This document shows, piece after piece, positions 35,523-42,845 of a stretch of 64,000 nt of DNA; the first letter of the stretch is position 1; each line of letters begins with the position of its first letter. The stretch covers positions 1-64,000 of the forward strand of contig NZ_BAABWS010000005.1 of NCBI RefSeq assembly GCF_040371945.1. Direction: 5' to 3'. A program made the translations under genes and the position numbers. The notes beneath the pieces are model-generated. The model ran no database searches, was not told the DNA's origin, and worked only from the letters and a program-made list of their open reading frames with translations. This stretch comes from Litorivita sp040371945. GTDB lineage: Bacteria; Pseudomonadota; Alphaproteobacteria; Rhodobacterales; Rhodobacteraceae.

Positions 35523-36095
35523 TTAGCTGACTGTCCAGTTTTCCGGGACCACTTCAAACTCTCCTGGGGCGGGAGAATATGACGGATTGTTCTTCCAATG
35601 TAGGTTCAGTCTTTCAGTCAGGTTCTGCGAAGTTCCGTTGAAGTCCTTAAAGTCGACCGCAAGCCTGCTGAAGCTTTTGGGCGGGTGTTCGGGATCCCCT
35701 CCTGGGAAATAGTATTGCCAGCCTCCGCCGTAAACCGGGGTCGCGTCGATGGGTAATGCAGTATACCCTTCCGAACTGTTCTTCATGTAGGTGACGTCGC
35801 AGGGCCAATGATATTCATCGAAGATTTTATGTCGTGCGGCGTTTTTAGGCTGGTCGAACTCTGTATCGGCAAAAAAGGCTAGATGGCCTTCTGTCGGGCA
35901 ACCAAGATTGCCTACAGTGGATGAGATTTGTGATAGGTCCAGTTGAGCCAAAAAATGCAAAGGCTGCTTGTTTGGACCGGTGGGCCAAGACATTTCTTCC
36001 GCAAGCCGAGGCAACCCACCGTACCAAGAGTGAACAGTAGACCATGCCGAATCTGCAGTGCGTCCGGGCGATGAAATGAGAGAAAATTGGGCCAC
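35523..36095 (-). pseudogene. DUF1963-like protein, truncated by the IS
   Basis: About 180 native residues with the DUF1963 pattern (SWYGGLPRLAEEMSWPTGPNKQPLHFLAQLDLSQI, CPTEGHLAFFADTE). The last 11 codons and the stop come from the inverted repeat of the IS element, so the C-terminus is lost. Starts at GTG 36095. Function of the family is not known. Confidence 0.65.
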
Positions 36096-36576
36096 TGGCT
36101 CTACAGTCCTCCTGCAAATGGAAACGAGCCACCACCGGCCTCAATCGATACTACAAGTCCACTTTCTCGGGGCAAGCGGTCATTCGGTCTTGGCGCAGCA
36201 TCCGGAACTATGGGCTCTTTCAAGCAGTTCGCTGCTGACGCAAATTCTTCGCGGATGTTCGCGCTTAATTATGAGATGTTCGTGCGCAATGGCCACATCT
36301 GATCTGACTTAGCCGAGGGCAAATCGAAGCGCGCCCGGTCGTCAGACAAGCGGAAAACCGTGCCGGTGTCTGTAAGCCAAGCCGTAAACCGGGTGACGCA
36401 TTTTCTGCTAAGTATTAGATCGAGCGCCGGAATCGAACCGGTGTACACGGATTTGCAAGACTAGGTATCTTTCTGAAAACGCTTGGAATTTTGTTTAGAT
36501 CGCGGCCCGAATTCGCCGGAACATATGTAGAATGTTTAGATCTATTTGGTTGTAGTCAAGCCCAACAGATACTCCC
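36096..36576. other. noncoding stretch with tRNA scar
   Basis: About 480 bases with no supported gene. It includes the tRNA 3' fragment at 36418-36459. Short frames here lack ribosome sites and family resemblance. Confidence 0.4.
36418..36459 (-). other. 3' tRNA fragment (tRNA-Cys-like), possible attachment scar
   Basis: On the minus strand the stretch reads as an anticodon loop TTGCAAA followed by a variable region and a T-arm CCGG-TTCGATT-CCGG, then seven acceptor-like bases. The 5' half and matching anticodon stem are absent and no CCA follows. It looks like the 3' part of a tRNA left behind by integration, as used by tyrosine recombinases; an integrase stub lies 2.1 kb away. Not a functional tRNA. 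Confidence 0.45.
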
Positions 36577-37257
36577 TCAGTTCCTTAGCGGGTCGGATTT
36601 CTCGCTCTCACCCTTCAATACGATCCGCATCTGGTCGGCGGGAAGCGGGCGCAGAAGTTTGGATGCCGCTTCTGCCGTTCCTGTTAGCCAAGTTTCATAA
36701 TCTTCGGGCGCAACAATGACCGGCATCCTGTCGGGATGAATGGTGCGCACCAAGTCGTTCGGTTTCGTGGTGGCAATCGAGTAGGTATCTTCCTCAACCA
36801 GCTCACCTTTGATGTTTCCCTTCCAATGCCGCCAAATCCCCGCAAATGCGAATGGCGGGCGTTCGTCGGGCTCCTCAGACGTGAGGCCGAACCAATAATA
36901 CGTTGCGGGATTTCTGCCCTTCGCTTCACAAAAGGACGACGCAGGGACGAGGCATCGGCGTGACTGGAAGGATTCACGCCAGAATGGTGAAGTCTGCAAC
37001 TTGTCGTCACGGGCGTTGTTCACGGCCCGTGGCAGGATCGGTAGCCCGGTCTTCTTGGACGTTTGCGGCATCAAAAAGCCCCAATGCATCCGAACAAGTT
37101 CCCGTGCCCCATCTGAAACACGCAGAACAGGGGCATGATACTTGGGGAAGATGGCGCTTAGCGGTTCCGCATTGCCCATGTAATCCATGCTTGGTTCGAC
37201 GTTAAAGAGGCCGCGCATGGCGTCGGCAGCCGTCGTGTTGGAATAGAGATTACACAT
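36577..37257 (-). CDS. SRAP-domain protein (YedK/HMCES-like)
   Basis: 226 residues. The catalytic Cys2 follows the initiator Met (MCNLYS); RAVNNARDD supplies the Asn, SFCEAKG the Glu and RTIHPDRMPVIV the His of the SRAP active site. The enzyme crosslinks to abasic sites in single-stranded DNA and shields them. Such genes are common on plasmids and could protect incoming single strands. Confidence 0.9.
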   Translation of the reverse strand: MCNLYSNTTAADAMRGLFNVEPSMDYMGNAEPLSAIFPKYHAPVLRVSDGARELVRMHWGFLMPQTSKKTGLPILPRAVNNARDDKLQTSPFWRESFQSRRCLVPASSFCEAKGRNPATYYWFGLTSEEPDERPPFAFAGIWRHWKGNIKGELVEEDTYSIATTKPNDLVRTIHPDRMPVIVAPEDYETWLTGTAEAASKLLRPLPADQMRIVLKGESEKSDPLRN

Positions 37258-37334
37258 CCCGGAAACTTAGCGGTCTGGATCAGCACTGGCAAATGTTCTA
37301 TCTTTGTTCCTTCACTATTTGTGTGCGAGGAATC

Positions 37335-37655
37335 ATGCCCGCCGGTTATCCGCCGATCCATCCTCATCCTGGTAAGCCAGTTCGAACGATCCGCGATGCG
37401 GCACGTGACGGCCAACTAATGGTTCTGCGCTGCCGTCTGTGTCGCCGCTGTGTCCATTTCCTTGCAGCCGTGGTTGAGGCTTCCCACCCCTGCCACATCG
37501 CCCCCTTCGGCTGCTCAAAGTGCGGTTCCTGCGACTACGTCGATATTCAGTGGCGTAGCCCTGCTCCGGGGGACATTGGCACGCTTCCTATTCGCCGCCC
37601 CGTAGGATGGAAGCGGGTTTGGAAAACAGTGAGGTTTGGAAATGGTGACAAGTGA
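37335..37655 (+). CDS. small zinc-ribbon-like protein
   Basis: 106 residues from ATG 37335 (GAGG upstream). Cysteines in CRLCRRC and CSKCGSC suggest a zinc ribbon. N-terminus MPAGYPPIHPHPGKPVRT is of a type seen in alphaproteobacterial hypotheticals. Divergent from the SRAP gene. Function unknown. Confidence 0.65.
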   Translation: MPAGYPPIHPHPGKPVRTIRDAARDGQLMVLRCRLCRRCVHFLAAVVEASHPCHIAPFGCSKCGSCDYVDIQWRSPAPGDIGTLPIRRPVGWKRVWKTVRFGNGDK

Positions 37656-37701
37656 ACGAGAGGGTTCGGCCCATAGCTGACCTTCGTGACTGGCGCAGCG
37701 G

Positions 37702-37915
37702 ATGGCTGATGTCAGCACGTTAGCGACGGATGTCGAGAGGCTGCTCGGCCCGATGAAGCCTCAGCTGATGGTCACCGATCCGCCGTCCAGGGCTGGCAGA
37801 AATTCACCGGGAAAAAGCCGTTATCGATGGGGGTGGTCGCATTTTAGACGAGGTAAAAGCCGATCAGTCAGACGTCGCTCTACCGAGCGAACAAGATGCA
37901 GCCGCTTCTAAGTAG
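37702..37915 (+). pseudogene. DNA methylase remnant
   Basis: The frame from 37702 reads MADVSTLATDVERLLG then KPQLMVTDPPS, an altered DPPY motif of plasmid ParB-like/N6-adenine methylases. It jumps directly to GWQKFTGKKAVIDGGGR in shifted frames, which matches the C-terminal WQ.FTG.A pattern of the same proteins, and ends at 37915. The catalytic middle has been deleted and a frameshift follows. Confidence 0.55.
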
Positions 37916-37917
37916 TC

Positions 37918-38403
37918 TTAGTTCTGAAGGAGAAATGCGTAATAGCAGGACTGAGAAATGCCCAACACCAACTCTCCGTGAATTTCGCCAATCGTGCCGC
38001 ACCAATCGCCATCGGTGAACACGCTCTGTGTGTGGCCGCCTGCAGGGAGATAGGCAATGCGACGGGAGTTGTAGTTGTAAAAGTTGATGATTCCACCTTC
38101 GCCGAAAACATAGTATCCAAGCGCTTTATTATCCTCTGTGACGAGATTTCGCCCGCCGCCAACGCGATTGGCATAATTACTTGGGCTGTTCTCGTACTTG
38201 CTGGGGCTGTTTTCGTATCTGCTGTCGGAATTTTCGTACGTGCTGGAGCTATTCTCATATTTACTAGGACTGTTTTCGTATTTGCTGGGGCCAATCTCAT
38301 AAGGAAGCGCGCTAGGGTCAATTATGACTGTAAGGATGTCTGCGACCGACGCCTCGGGCGCAGACATTAAGGCAATTACAAGGACCGAGAGAACATTTTT
38401 CAT
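37918..38403 (-). CDS. exported protein with seven-residue YEN repeats
   Basis: 161 residues. Signal peptide (MKNVLSVLVIALMSAPEASVA), six to seven tandem copies of a heptad related to SPSKYEN at residues 37-79 (DNA 38167-38295), then a beta-rich domain (LGYYVFGEGGIINFYNYNSRRIAYLPAG) ending with two cysteines. The repeats resemble a spacer or ligand-binding stalk. I recall similar NSPSNY-type repeats in other proteobacteria but know no function. Confidence 0.7.
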   Translation of the reverse strand: MKNVLSVLVIALMSAPEASVADILTVIIDPSALPYEIGPSKYENSPSKYENSSSTYENSDSRYENSPSKYENSPSNYANRVGGGRNLVTEDNKALGYYVFGEGGIINFYNYNSRRIAYLPAGGHTQSVFTDGDWCGTIGEIHGELVLGISQSCYYAFLLQN

Positions 38404-38418
38404 GGTGAGCCGTGCAAC

Positions 38419-39051
38419 CTAACGCATTACGAAGTCAGAAATCGCCTGCTCTAAGCGCGCCCTGGAGCCCGGCGAGACGGCAATAGAAAAGTTGGCTTGC
38501 ACTACGCAGCCACGGATGTGCTGCATCTTCATGGCGGTCTCAAATAAAGTCGCTCCCGAGCCGAGAATGTTCATCTCTGTCACCGCAAACCCAATGAAAA
38601 TGCCTGGGCTCGATATCGTGGGCTCGTATTTCAAGTGACGGCCCGTTGCGCCGGTTCCAGAGAGATTGCCTTCAATAACTTGGTCGATTTTTGTTTGCAT
38701 CTCTGGAGAGGGACCCTGAAAAGCTGCCGCGAACTCTGCACGAAGCGCGCTGAAATCATCTTCGCTAATTCTACCTTGGAAATCTTCGAGTCCGCGAAGT
38801 GAAAGGACAACAACTTCCAACATGCTTGCATCATCTGTTACGTAAGCCGCACCAACCTCGTTTGTTCTGTTCGGATTGCTCCGGAGAATTTCAACTGTCT
38901 CAACATCGTTGGAAAGCGCGGCCCATTCCCCTGACCGGTCTACAACAATGCTCGATGGGCAAGATCCTACGGTTATTTCTTCTGCGAGCGCTGCAACTGG
39001 GCCCGTCATAAAGAGAACAGCAAGGGTGGTGATTGCTTTTGCATACATCAT
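38419..39051 (-). CDS. exported protein of unknown function
   Basis: About 210 residues starting at ATG 39051 or 39048; both give the signal peptide AKAITTLAVLFMTGPVAALA. The mature protein is mixed alpha/beta with two cysteines (GSCPSS, RGCVVQ) and a recognisable periplasmic character. It is 15 bases from the YEN-repeat gene on the same strand, so the two may be co-transcribed. Family not recognised. Confidence 0.6.
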   Translation of the reverse strand: MMYAKAITTLAVLFMTGPVAALAEEITVGSCPSSIVVDRSGEWAALSNDVETVEILRSNPNRTNEVGAAYVTDDASMLEVVVLSLRGLEDFQGRISEDDFSALRAEFAAAFQGPSPEMQTKIDQVIEGNLSGTGATGRHLKYEPTISSPGIFIGFAVTEMNILGSGATLFETAMKMQHIRGCVVQANFSIAVSPGSRARLEQAISDFVMR

Positions 39052-39062
39052 ATCAACGAAGT

Positions 39063-39332
39063 TTAGCCGGAATTCACCATGCTCTCCATCAGGCCTGGCT
39101 GGACGAAAAGCATGAAAACCAGGATGAGCATAGAAACGCCAAACAGCCACGTGCTACGATTTTTCTTTGCGGCCCAGGTAACTAGATATGCTAGCCCCCA
39201 GCACGCTACGGCCTTTCCGATGCCCTCGGCGTAGGGGCTTTCCAAGGGACCAGGAAAAACAATCGCATTCAAAATCGCAGCGATAACGGCGAATGCCACA
39301 AAGGCTAGGGAGTTTTTCACTAAAATGGGCAT
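39063..39332 (-). CDS. small membrane protein
   Basis: 89 residues with three hydrophobic helices (LAFVAFAVIAAILNAIVF, AVACWGLAYLVTWAA, WLFGVSMLILVFMLFV). Start ATG 39332 removes an unlikely soluble extension. 11 bases upstream of the preceding exported-protein gene. Function unknown. Confidence 0.6.
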   Translation of the reverse strand: MPILVKNSLAFVAFAVIAAILNAIVFPGPLESPYAEGIGKAVACWGLAYLVTWAAKKNRSTWLFGVSMLILVFMLFVQPGLMESMVNSG

Positions 39333-39440
39333 CCTATAGCCTTTGTTAATTAACGGCGTCGCCAACTCTGGCGGAGTGAGGTGCGAGGTCAAGCAGTAAG
39401 ATCTTCGACGAGCGCGCATTTCGCAAGCCATTGCACGCGG

Positions 39441-39881
39441 TTAGCTGTCGGTCAAGGAGCCATCCACGTCACTTCTCGGCAGGCTATAGACCCGCCCCCG
39501 ATCCTAGACCTTCTCCGCGGTCACTTCGAGCCCGAGCCTCTTCTTCAGCGCCCCGGCCATCGCGCCGCGCACCGTGTGCGATTGCCAGCCCGTCGCGGCC
39601 ATGATTTCCTCGGTGGTCGCGCCGTCCGTCGCTCGCAGCATGTCGATCAGCGTGACCTGCTTCATGCCCTCGCGCGGCGTGCTCGTCTTGGGTTCGGGTT
39701 CGGGGGCAGCGGAGGTGTCAGGTTCGATGTCGATGGCGGCAAGGCCTATGTCGGTGGCAACCAGCGTGACGCCGTGCCCGTCGCCAGTCTCTCGCCAGCC
39801 GCACTCCCCCTTGCGAATGTCTTCTACTTGCGCATCGCTGCCGTTGATCAACGTCGTAGCGAACGTCCGTCTTCCGCCCAC
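39441..39881 (-). pseudogene. DUF3489-like gene with early stop and lost N-terminus
   Basis: The C-terminal DUF3489 pattern is clear: REGMKQVTLIDMLRATDGAT, EEIMAATGWQSHTVRGAMAG and ALKKRLGLEVTAEKV. A TAG at 39504 stops it; reading on gives DRGRVYSLP, the normal family ending, up to a stop at 39441. The expected N-terminal part is missing, replaced by the end of the phosphoesterase gene at 39881. Confidence 0.6.
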
Positions 39882-40435
39882 TACGACGGTTCGACTTCAT
39901 TCCAATGAGCATTCATTGGCAAGCTCGCTGCCCTAGTCGCGATGTCATCGTATCTGACCGGCATGAAATCCCACACATCAACCCCGACATTTACCGAGTT
40001 TGATGACCCTTTCCAGTTGTCATGGACATGCCCAAAGAACTGTAGTGCCCCGCGTCTTGCATGGTTCCACGTAATCATCGGGTAGTGGCACAGGGTATTC
40101 AGTTGCTTCTGTGGCCCATCACGCAATTCGATGAATGGCGAAACAGTATCCCAGTCCAGTTCCAGCGTGGGCTGGAAATCGTGGTTGCCAGTGATCAGGT
40201 GCTTGCGCGCTCCGGGTAGTTGGTTGAAGACCTCGTTCAGAAACGGGACATCCTTTGCCTTTCGACCAAAGGCGAAGTCGCCGATGATCCACAGATCGTC
40301 ATCTGGTCCGACACGGTCCGCAAGGTTCTTGAGCATGGTGGCATCCATGTCGTCGGTATTGGCGAAAGGCCTATTACAGAACGTGATAATATTTTCATGC
40401 CCAAAGTGGGTATCCGCCGTATACCAATGCGCCAT
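39881..40435 (-). CDS. metallophosphoesterase
   Basis: 184 residues. Calcineurin-like metal sites: WYTADTHFGHEN (Asp8, His10), WIIGDFAFG, LITGNHDFQP, CHYPMITW and FFGHVHDNW. Start ATG 40435 places the first motif at the N-terminus, as is usual. A small stand-alone phosphodiesterase or phosphatase of unknown substrate, often phage- or plasmid-borne. Confidence 0.85.
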   Translation of the reverse strand: MAHWYTADTHFGHENIITFCNRPFANTDDMDATMLKNLADRVGPDDDLWIIGDFAFGRKAKDVPFLNEVFNQLPGARKHLITGNHDFQPTLELDWDTVSPFIELRDGPQKQLNTLCHYPMITWNHARRGALQFFGHVHDNWKGSSNSVNVGVDVWDFMPVRYDDIATRAASLPMNAHWNEVEPS

Positions 40436-40554
40436 TCTGTTCGTGTCCAACTCTGAGTACCCAAGCCCCTTCGGGCTCTTCGGTTGCATTCGCTGCGGAC
40501 GAAACGAACGTCTCCAATGCACGCTGGGTTCCTTCAAGCATACCAGCACAGAAA

Positions 40555-40584
40555 AAGGGGAACCGTGATCCCACGGCTCCCCTT
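40555..40584 (-). terminator. rho-independent terminator after the DUF736 gene
   Basis: Read on the minus strand: a 13-base stem (arms AAGGGGAGCCGTG and CACGGTTCCCCTT, one mismatch), loop of four bases, followed by TTTTTC. It sits 32 bases beyond the DUF736 stop. Confidence 0.8.
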
Positions 40585-40615
40585 GCAGTTCAGATGTTCA
40601 AGCCTCGTACCAAGG

Positions 40616-41344
40616 TCACGCGACCAGCGACAGCCCCGCGCCCGCATCGTGCGACGGCTCACCGCTATCGATGAACGGGATGATCGAGAAGGTCTGACCG
40701 CCGCGCTGCTCTTCGTTCTGCACGGCGTTCACGCGCAGATCACCATCGGGCGTGTTGATCAGCAGCGAAAGGTAGTCATTGCCCGTGCGGCTGCTCTTGG
40801 CCATCCACGCCGAGCCAACGCGGATCGGCGTGCCCCGGGGCGAGCTGACCTCGATGCGGTAGTCTGGGTGGGTCTCCTCGGACTTGTAGCTGTTCTCGAT
40901 CAGCATGAACTCCAGATCGAACATCATATTGGCGATGTAGCCGGTGAAGGCGTTGTCAGCGTCCATGGCGGTGAGCTCGCCCGAGATCGAGCCGGATTTC
41001 ATCAGGCCGTTCGAGACCAGCGGGATGATCTCGAATTCGCCGCTCTGGGCCGCGCGCGCTTCCTTCGTCTGCACGGCATTGACGCGGAACGGGCCCAAAC
41101 CGACATCGATCTGCATCGAGATGTAGGGATTGCCGCTGGTCGTGCCGGTCTCGTTCCAGGCCGTACCGATGCGCACCTTGCGGCCAGACTTGTTGACCGC
41201 CGTCACGTCGTAATCCGGGCTGCGTTCGGACATCTTGGCCCGCGCTTCCAGCTGGATGGCGATATCAAAGCGCGTCGAGTGGATCATGCCGGTGTACTCG
41301 GCGGCTGCGGTCTCGACATTGCGGGTGAGGGTTCCTGCGAACAT
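40616..41344 (-). CDS. tandem DUF736 protein
   Basis: 242 residues from ATG 41344 (MFAGTLTRNVE). Two repeats of a DUF736-like unit: the first has SPDYDVTAVNKSGRKVRIGTAW, NPYISMQIDVG and FRVNAVQT; the second has HPDYRIEVSSPRGTPIRVGSAW, NDYLSLLINTPDG and LRVNAVQN. The usual DUF736 protein has one unit of about 100 residues. Commonly carried near conjugation genes; function unknown. It ends at a strong terminator. Confidence 0.85.
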   Translation of the reverse strand: MFAGTLTRNVETAAAEYTGMIHSTRFDIAIQLEARAKMSERSPDYDVTAVNKSGRKVRIGTAWNETGTTSGNPYISMQIDVGLGPFRVNAVQTKEARAAQSGEFEIIPLVSNGLMKSGSISGELTAMDADNAFTGYIANMMFDLEFMLIENSYKSEETHPDYRIEVSSPRGTPIRVGSAWMAKSSRTGNDYLSLLINTPDGDLRVNAVQNEEQRGGQTFSIIPFIDSGEPSHDAGAGLSLVA

Positions 41345-41434
41345 GGGATATTTCCTTTTTGGATTGGCCGGTGCCTGACGTTCTTGCCAGCGCATCCGGG
41401 ATTGCTTTCTCGACCCCTTGAGGGATCACAAATC

Positions 41435-41454
41435 AGAAAGCCTTCTTTCCTTTC
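41435..41454 (-). promoter_or_regulatory. shared leader motif, upstream of DUF736
   Basis: Minus strand reads GAAAGGAAAGAAGGCTTTCT. One of at least six related dyads (core AAAGC-RG-GCTTT) upstream of genes in this block; 91 bases before the start codon. Confidence 0.5.
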
Positions 41455-41469
41455 AGCCTCGCCCACGGG

Positions 41470-41772
41470 TCAAAGCTGCCGTCCGAGTGGGAATGCCCCC
41501 GCGCCTCCGGGTGCTACGCCCCTCCCCTGCCCGTCTGGTCTTGATTGGCTGCCCGGATTTTCCGCGCCGTCCTCCGATCGCGCGATGAAGAACTCCGCCT
41601 CTTTTCCGTTCAACCGTTGCCCTTCCCGGTCGGTCAGGCCGATGCAGCTACCGTTCGGCACATAGGTGATGAGGTACTGACCGAGCCGGTCCTTGTGGAC
41701 AATGTAGCTAGTATTGGTCCAATGCACGGTCTGGCCGGCATCGACGGCCGCCTTGATTTCATCGAGTGTCAT
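41470..41772 (-). CDS. conserved plasmid hypothetical
   Basis: 100 residues from ATG 41772. N-terminal part MTLDEIKAAVDAGQTVHW is followed by strands (YIVHKDRLGQYLITYVPNG, IGLTDREGQRLNGKEAEFFIA) and a disordered Gly/Pro tail. I know the pattern from alphaproteobacterial plasmid proteins but no function. It precedes the DUF736 gene on the same strand. Confidence 0.65.
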   Translation of the reverse strand: MTLDEIKAAVDAGQTVHWTNTSYIVHKDRLGQYLITYVPNGSCIGLTDREGQRLNGKEAEFFIARSEDGAENPGSQSRPDGQGRGVAPGGAGAFPLGRQL

Positions 41773-41812
41773 AAGGTCCTCCAGACGACGAATGGTGGGG
41801 AAACGACGCAAG

Positions 41813-41838
41813 AAGCCCGATCTTCCAACCGGGCTTCC
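41813..41838 (-). promoter_or_regulatory. inverted repeat between two plasmid genes
   Basis: GAAGCCCG and CGGGCTTC, 8-base perfect arms ten bases apart, 41 bases before the ATG at 41772. It resembles the shared leader motif of this block (GGAAGATCGGGCTTCTTG on the minus strand) but could also end the upstream transcript. Confidence 0.45.
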
Positions 41839-41872
41839 GTGCGGCATTCAATTGGCAAAAAGCCGGGTCCTG

Positions 41873-42334
41873 TCAGGCACTCTGCGCCGCTTGCATCGCG
41901 CGCGCCGCCATCCAATCCTTGAGGCCAAGAACTGTTCTGCCGGCGGCGACCTCGGAGGCCCAGGCAACCCTTGGGTCGCCGCAGGGCTCGGAGCCGACAT
42001 GCCGGTTGATATGGCCATTGGCCATCCATGGCTCGGGCTGGATCCGTCGCAGCCAGTCCGCCATGCTCGGGATACGGCCCTGACAGTCTTCGCGGACATG
42101 CTGCTCGCCGATCCAGCGCACGGGTATGTCACGACCCGCGCTATTGGTCAGGGTCAGGCCGAAAACCCGTTCCGCCTCGAACAGGCCTTGAGCGTGGTGG
42201 CGCATGGCTCGGTGCGTGAAAAGCGCAAGGTGCTCTTTCGAGGCATCGAACCAGTCATGTATGGACTGATAGTCAGACGTCACCCCGCCGAATTTCCGGG
42301 CAGAGCTTTCAGCATGATGAAGCGGATGGGCCAT
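41873..42334 (-). CDS. DUF6915-like protein
   Basis: 153 residues starting MAHPLHHAESSARKFGG, a conserved opening I associate with DUF6915. Also DYQSIHDWFDASKEHLALFTHRAMRHHAQGLFEAE and VRWIGEQHVREDCQGRIP. Histidine-rich, possibly metal binding. The start is one base from the neighbouring upstream gene's stop, so they are co-transcribed. Function unknown. Confidence 0.7.
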   Translation of the reverse strand: MAHPLHHAESSARKFGGVTSDYQSIHDWFDASKEHLALFTHRAMRHHAQGLFEAERVFGLTLTNSAGRDIPVRWIGEQHVREDCQGRIPSMADWLRRIQPEPWMANGHINRHVGSEPCGDPRVAWASEVAAGRTVLGLKDWMAARAMQAAQSA

Positions 42335-42335
42335 C

Positions 42336-42722
42336 TCAAAGACCCTCGACATAGCTGTGCGAACATTCGACATAGCGGTCCGCGTGATCGAGGGTGATGC
42401 TGTCTAGTGCTATGTCCCAGGTCAGCGTGCCGTAGCCGCCCTCGTTATTTTCGAACCCCGGGTGATGGTGATAGGCGAGCGACCAGGCGAAATCGCCAAT
42501 CTCTGTGGCAAGCGCCTCCGGCAGTCGGATCTCTGCAGGCTGAACCGTCACATCCTCGACATTGCCGGAGTCGCCATAGCCTTCGTATTCGGCAGTCACC
42601 TCGCTGATGCCAAGCGCACGTAGTTGCGCGAGCAGCTCCGCTCGAGATGCCTTCAAGGTGGTTTCGCGCTCTGCACGCCACTGAGCCGCCATTGCGGCAT
42701 AGTCGATCTGGGGATTGGTCAT
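42336..42722 (-). CDS. DUF6878-like protein
   Basis: 128 residues: helical N-terminus (ETTLKASRAELLAQLRALGISEVTAEYEGYGDSGNVEDV), then YHHHPGFENNEGGYGTLTWDIALDSITLDHADRY, a pattern I associate with DUF6878. Located 120 bases after the methylase-helicase gene. Function unknown. Confidence 0.7.
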   Translation of the reverse strand: MTNPQIDYAAMAAQWRAERETTLKASRAELLAQLRALGISEVTAEYEGYGDSGNVEDVTVQPAEIRLPEALATEIGDFAWSLAYHHHPGFENNEGGYGTLTWDIALDSITLDHADRYVECSHSYVEGL

Positions 42723-42824
42723 GGGTCTGTCCTCTTATCTGCAATTGGGGGGCCGGGCCTGGCATTGGTCAGCGCGCGCCCGGAAAGCGCAGATCGGCCA
42801 AATCCCGATCCACGCCGCCCGACC

Positions 42825-42845
42825 GGAAGCTCGCTTTGACTCTTC
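42825..42845 (-). promoter_or_regulatory. shared leader motif, upstream of DUF6878-like gene
   Basis: Minus strand reads GAAGAGTCAAAGCGAGCTTC, related to the core AAAGCGGGCTTT. It overlaps the methylase-helicase stop codon and lies about 100 bases before the next start. Confidence 0.4.

Larger units (their letters stand above)
34302..35556 (-). mobile_element. IS3-family insertion sequence
   Basis: 1255 bases bounded by imperfect inverted repeats: TGAAGTGGTCCC at 34302 and its complement ending 35556, with a second shared block GCTAAGGTGTATC further in (34340 and complement at 35515-35527). It contains orfA and orfB overlapping by four bases. No target duplication is seen: the flanks differ (CAT versus AAC), suggesting deletion or recombination after insertion. 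It separates an integrase stub from a truncated DUF1963 gene. Confidence 0.88.

Noticed and set aside
34302..35556. IS ends at the shorter 13-base repeat (34340/35527)
   Set aside because: A second matched block further out (TGAAGTGGTCCC) shows the inverted repeats extend beyond it on both sides.
36418..36459. A functional tRNA gene
   Set aside because: The acceptor 5' strand, D-arm and matching anticodon stem are absent; only the 3' half is recognisable.
38167..38295. CRISPR-like array
   Set aside because: The 21-base periodicity is a coding heptad repeat in one frame of an exported protein; there are no unique spacers and no cas genes in the window.
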